Shown here piece by piece: positions 28,851 to 32,451 of a stretch of 32,451 nt of DNA. A program made the position numbers and the translations under genes. Source of the DNA: Campylobacterales bacterium (GTDB taxonomy: Bacteria; Campylobacterota; Campylobacteria; Campylobacterales; JALSKU01); assembly GCA_026988685.1 (NCBI GenBank), contig JALSKU010000217.1:1-32451 (forward strand). Reading direction: 5' to 3'. The notes beneath the pieces were generated by a model. That model was not told the origin of the DNA and did no database searches. It saw only the letters and a program-made list of their open reading frames with translations. How positions within the stretch are numbered: the stretch's first letter is position 1; the number at the start of each line of letters is the position of its first letter.

Positions 28851-30938
28851 TCAGTTACCAACCTCTTTTTTAATCTTTGAAACAATCTCATTCAAATCTT
28901 TTGAATATGCAAAACAGACATCTACTTTACAAGCGAGATACTCTTTTGTTTGAACAACTTTATAAAGGATAAAAGGATAAAAGTTTTCTAACATATTTTT
29001 TGCCGGTAGCAGGGCATCTTTTTTAGCCTTCAGTATAATATATCCCTTATCAAATGCAACCTTGTCTATAACTGCTTGAGGGAAATTAGCTGGATATCTA
29101 GTGATAATCGGCAAGCTTTTATTGAGTGTTTGATTTGAGAGATCATGATAGCTAAGATCCTCTTCAATAAGTGCCAATTTTTCCAGGTTTTCCACCATTA
29201 TACCAAGAGAGCTAACATAAGCATTTCCCTCAAAACTTGCTTTTACTTTAAATGGTTCTATAGAACTATACCAACTCCCATCAACATAAAACTCCTCTAT
29301 AGCTTTTTTAAGTAGTTTATTGGCAAGTTTGAGGTAACTTTTATCAAAGCTATTTTCATAGGCGTCTATAAGAGCAGATATAACAAATGAGTAATCCTCC
29401 AAATTTGCCTTAACCTTTACCTTTTTACCCGGTAATTTTTGATGGTACAACTCTCCATCAACATATAGCTCATCTATGAGTTTATCCAATGATTCTGTCG
29501 CTACTTTCATAAACCTTTTTTCAATTTTTCCGGCTTTTAAAAATGCTTTTATGGTTAGAGCATTCCAAGATGTTAAAATCTTTTGGTCAACAAACGGGTA
29601 CGCCCTCTCCTCTCTTAGTTTTAAAAGTATCTCTTTTGCTTTTTTAAGGTTATCAGGTTTTTTAACATCCTCTTCTATATATGGATTGTTTTTTCCTTCA
29701 AAATTACCATCTTCTGTTATACTAAAATACTCAAGTATATCTTTACTGTTTTTGACACCCTCTTCATCAAGCGCTTTTTTAGCTTCGCTATATGTATAGA
29801 CAAAATATGCGCCCTCCTCTTTTTTACCACTTTTTTTATCAAAGCTATCTGCATCACTTGCGCTAAAAAAAAGCCCTTTATATCCAAATCTTTTTTGTAT
29901 AAAGTCTCCTAGGTCATTTACCACATTTTTATATGATTCGTTCTTTGTTATCTCATATGCTAAGGCATAATCCTCAAGAAGCTCGGCATTGGTATAGAGC
30001 ATTTTTTCAAAGTGAGGTATCATCCATCTCTCATCAGTGGAGTATCTAAAAAATCCGCTCTCGATTTGGTCATAGATCCCGCCTTTGCTCATAGCAGTTA
30101 GCATTTCATCTGCCATTTTTAATGCTTGTTTATTGCCATTTAATTGGTAAACTATAAGCAAAGCCTTGATGGTAGAAGCATGTGGAAATTTCGGCGCAAC
30201 ACCTATACCAAAATTTTCATTGTCATAATTTTTCAATACCCCCTTGACAAATTTTTCAGCCAAATCTTTGCTCTCTAGAGCTTTAAAATTGCTACTATTT
30301 TTTCTCTCTTCATATATCTGGAGGTATTTATCTACATCCTTCGAAGCATCAACTATCTTTTTATAGTTTTTGTTTTTTAACTTTGCGAAATATTTTAGCA
30401 TCTCCAAAAGGCCGGGCCTACCATACTTAGACTCTTTTGGAAGATAAGTCGCACTAAAAAAAGGTTTGCCATCAGGAGTTAAGATGATTGTGAGCGGCCA
30501 ACCTCCGCCTCTTTGGTTTATCACATAAAAAACATCCTGAAAATGTTTATCGACTGAGGGCATCTCCTCTCGGTCTACTTTTATAGCTATATAGTTATCA
30601 TTTAAAACCTTGGCTACCTCTTCATCCTCAAAAGATTCTCGCTCCATTACATGGCACCAGTGACAAGTACTGTAGCCTATAGATAAAAATATCAACTTAT
30701 TCTCTTTTTTTGCAAGCTCAAAAGCCTTTTTGTTCCATGCATGCCAATGCACAGGGTTGTGAGCATGCTGTAAAAGATAAGGAGAATCCTCGTTTATCAA
30801 CTCATTTGTATATTTATCTGACCATGCATGATTTGACGAAGCCGCTTCTGCCTCTACCGATGTATGGTCAGTTTTATATGTTTTTGCTTGCATAATTACT
30901 ATCACCCCCACCATTAAAATTATAATCTTTTTGATCAT
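28851..30938 (-). CDS. DUF255 / thioredoxin-domain protein (YyaL-like) with N-terminal signal sequence
   Basis: [25 protein letters not shown] motif, [55 protein letters not shown]-terminus [22 protein letters not shown]. Confidence 0.93.
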   Translation of the reverse strand: MIKKIIILMVGVIVIMQAKTYKTDHTSVEAEAASSNHAWSDKYTNELINEDSPYLLQHAHNPVHWHAWNKKAFELAKKENKLIFLSIGYSTCHWCHVMERESFEDEEVAKVLNDNYIAIKVDREEMPSVDKHFQDVFYVINQRGGGWPLTIILTPDGKPFFSATYLPKESKYGRPGLLEMLKYFAKLKNKNYKKIVDASKDVDKYLQIYEERKNSSNFKALESKDLAEKFVKGVLKNYDNENFGIGVAPKFPHASTIKALLIVYQLNGNKQALKMADEMLTAMSKGGIYDQIESGFFRYSTDERWMIPHFEKMLYTNAELLEDYALAYEITKNESYKNVVNDLGDFIQKRFGYKGLFFSASDADSFDKKSGKKEEGAYFVYTYSEAKKALDEEGVKNSKDILEYFSITEDGNFEGKNNPYIEEDVKKPDNLKKAKEILLKLREERAYPFVDQKILTSWNALTIKAFLKAGKIEKRFMKVATESLDKLIDELYVDGELYHQKLPGKKVKVKANLEDYSFVISALIDAYENSFDKSYLKLANKLLKKAIEEFYVDGSWYSSIEPFKVKASFEGNAYVSSLGIMVENLEKLALIEEDLSYHDLSNQTLNKSLPIITRYPANFPQAVIDKVAFDKGYIILKAKKDALLPAKNMLENFYPFILYKVVQTKEYLACKVDVCFAYSKDLNEIVSKIKKEVGN

Positions 30939-31060
30939 TTTGCATCCTTCATCACTGGATAACAGATAGTACCGTAAGATATTTAATGCACAATTTTTTC
31001 ACAATTTTAATGTAAAGTTTTAAAGTTAAAACTGATGTTACACACTTTTCATCAGCTAAG

Positions 31061-31250
31061 AGCATTTTGCCTTACGGGCGGTAAGAAAATGTTAAAAGGA
31101 GAACCGTTAAGAAAAAGCAAACTGCTTTGCTTTTTTAGGTTCGCACGACAAATCCATGTGCAAACTTGCACGGATTTATGTCAAGAAAAACGCAAGCGCC
31201 CTTGGGCTAAAGTGTGATTTTCTTAACACATTTTCTTACCTCAAAATGCT
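31061..31250. other. Compound nested palindrome element
   Basis: AGCATTTTG (31061-31069)/CAAAATGCT (31242-31250); GGTAAGAAAATGT (31080-31092)/ACATTTTCTTACC (31228-31240); GTTAAGAAAA (31106-31115)/TTTTCTTAAC (31218-31227); plus internal hairpins. Confidence 0.85.
31111..31136. terminator. Terminator-like hairpin inside the palindrome element
   Basis: AAAAAGCAAA (31112-31121) - CTGC - TTTGCTTTTT (31126-31135), A- and T-tracts on both sides (bidirectional form). Confidence 0.5.
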
Positions 31251-31267
31251 ACGCATCTTCAAAGTTG

Positions 31268-31273
31268 TATAAT
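31268..31273 (+). promoter_or_regulatory. Putative -10 box of the flavin reductase-like gene
   Basis: TATAAT 20 bp upstream of ATG 31293, in GTATAATATC. Confidence 0.4.
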
Positions 31274-31292
31274 ATCAGTCAAAAGGAAAGTT

Positions 31293-31886
31293 ATGTTAGT
31301 GGATTATTCTAAAATTGAAGCGAAAGATAAATATAAACTTATGAGTGGAGGGATCATACCAAGGCCGATTGCCTGGATAGTAACGGAAAATGAAAAAGGG
31401 ATTATCAATGTAGCACCCTTTAGCTATTTTACCGGACTCTCATCCAATCCACCTACTCTTATCGTCTCTATCGGGCACAAAAGTAACGGCGAACCAAAAG
31501 ATACTCTTAAAAATATCAGAGATAGCAAAAAGTGCACCCTTTGCTTAGCAAAAGAGGAGCAGTTAGAGCCTATGCACTTTAGTTCCAAGGAACTTGAGAG
31601 TGATATAAGTGAGGCTACGCATTTTAATATAGCCACAAAAAAGATACTTGAGGATTTTCCACCTATCATAAGCGGGGTTCCACTAGCATTTTTTTGCACT
31701 CTATATAAAGAGATAGAGTTAGGTGGAAGCAAAACTATACCTCTTATACTTAAGATAAAAAGTGAGTATATTAATGATAGTGCTATCGATAAAGATTTAA
31801 GAACGGATTTCAGTGCCATTGCTAGACTAGGAGGAGAGTATACATTTTTATCCTCCAAGATAACTCCACCAAAGATAGAGGACTAA
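31293..31886 (+). CDS. Flavin reductase-like (FMN-binding split barrel) family protein
   Basis: [43 protein letters not shown]...[18 protein letters not shown]. Confidence 0.9.
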   Translation: MLVDYSKIEAKDKYKLMSGGIIPRPIAWIVTENEKGIINVAPFSYFTGLSSNPPTLIVSIGHKSNGEPKDTLKNIRDSKKCTLCLAKEEQLEPMHFSSKELESDISEATHFNIATKKILEDFPPIISGVPLAFFCTLYKEIELGGSKTIPLILKIKSEYINDSAIDKDLRTDFSAIARLGGEYTFLSSKITPPKIED

Positions 31887-31887
31887 A

Positions 31888-32451
31888 ATGAGTAAAAAAT
31901 TACACTTAGTTAGCCTGGGATGCACTAAAAATCTAGTAGATAGTGAGGTCATGTTGGGTCGTTTAAAAGATTATGAGATCACAAATGAACCTGAAAAAGC
32001 TGATGTTTTGATAGTAAATACCTGCGGTTTTATAGGACCTGCTAAAGAGGAGAGTTTGGAGACTATTTTTGATCTTCACTCAAAAAGAAAAAAAGATTCT
32101 TTACTGGTTGTTAGCGGTTGTCTAACACAAAGGTATCAAGAGGAGTTGCAAAAAGAGTTACAAGAGGTTGATATCTTTACAGGAGTTGGAGACTATGGCA
32201 AAATAGATAAAATCATCCAAGAAAAAGAGTCGAAATTTTCCAATGAAACATATCTACTCTCAACTGAAGAGAGGGTGATAACAGGAAGCAAGGCCCACGC
32301 ATATATAAAACTAAGCGAGGGTTGCAACCAAGCTTGTAGCTTTTGCGCGATACCGGGCTTTAAAGGAAAATTAAAATCCAGAGATTTAAAAGATATCATA
32401 AAAGAAGTTAGAAATTTAGTAAAAAAAGGTTACTTTGATTTTAGTTTTATC
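31888..32451 (+). CDS. rimO: Ribosomal protein uS12 methylthiotransferase RimO, 3'-truncated by the window edge
   Basis: [54 protein letters not shown], radical-SAM [20 protein letters not shown]. Open to the end of the window. Confidence 0.95.
   Translation, partial: MSKKLHLVSLGCTKNLVDSEVMLGRLKDYEITNEPEKADVLIVNTCGFIGPAKEESLETIFDLHSKRKKDSLLVVSGCLTQRYQEELQKELQEVDIFTGVGDYGKIDKIIQEKESKFSNETYLLSTEERVITGSKAHAYIKLSEGCNQACSFCAIPGFKGKLKSRDLKDIIKEVRNLVKKGYFDFSFI

Noticed and set aside
28834-28900. AAAAGGGG...CCTCTTTTTT as terminator between the Cys-rich ORF and the DUF255 gene
   Set aside because: Stem has a wobble and a loop of about 22 nt inside the DUF255 coding region. Possible but too weak to list.
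31035-31217. 60-aa ORF MLHTFHQLRAFCLTGGKK... as a genuine CDS
   Set aside because: Lies almost wholly in the nested palindrome, with no SD and an odd composition (Cys/Arg/Trp-rich) compared with the neighbouring Lys/Ile-rich proteins. Reported only as a side observation on the element.
31061-31250. Retron msr-msd or group II intron/DGR RNA
   Set aside because: The inverted repeat ends are suggestive, but no reverse transcriptase or maturase ORF occurs anywhere in the window.

Overview
The window is an AT-rich chromosomal segment, most likely from a Campylobacterota (Epsilonproteobacteria) genome. That assignment rests on gene order and protein character, not on any search. It is densely packed with housekeeping operons: pyrB-pepF-(SspB-like ORF); helicase-truB-csrA-ispE-smpB; ubiE-xseA; a diheme peroxidase plus GGDEF/EAL pair; sppA-mqnF; amtB-PII; and aroQ-pepQ/P-folK-flhF-flhG-(membrane protein)-fliA-fliM-fliY. 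These are followed by mnmA, a small Cys-rich ORF, an exported DUF255/thioredoxin-like protein, a flavin reductase-like protein and a 5' partial rimO. A VapBC toxin-antitoxin module sits behind smpB. The parts not explained by ordinary genes are: (i) a compound nested palindrome of about 190 bp at 31061-31250; (ii) a three-helix element at 18459-18551 and a G7-containing dyad, placed between heptanucleotide (AAYTCTT) arrays that flank amtB-PII and recur inverted downstream; (iii) a small protein after pepF that resembles the ClpXP adaptor SspB; (iv) a tetra-cysteine miniprotein translationally coupled to mnmA; and (v) a TTGACA-N17-TATACT promoter with an embedded 12-bp palindrome in front of vapBC. 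No rRNA, tRNA, CRISPR array or transposase was recognised.
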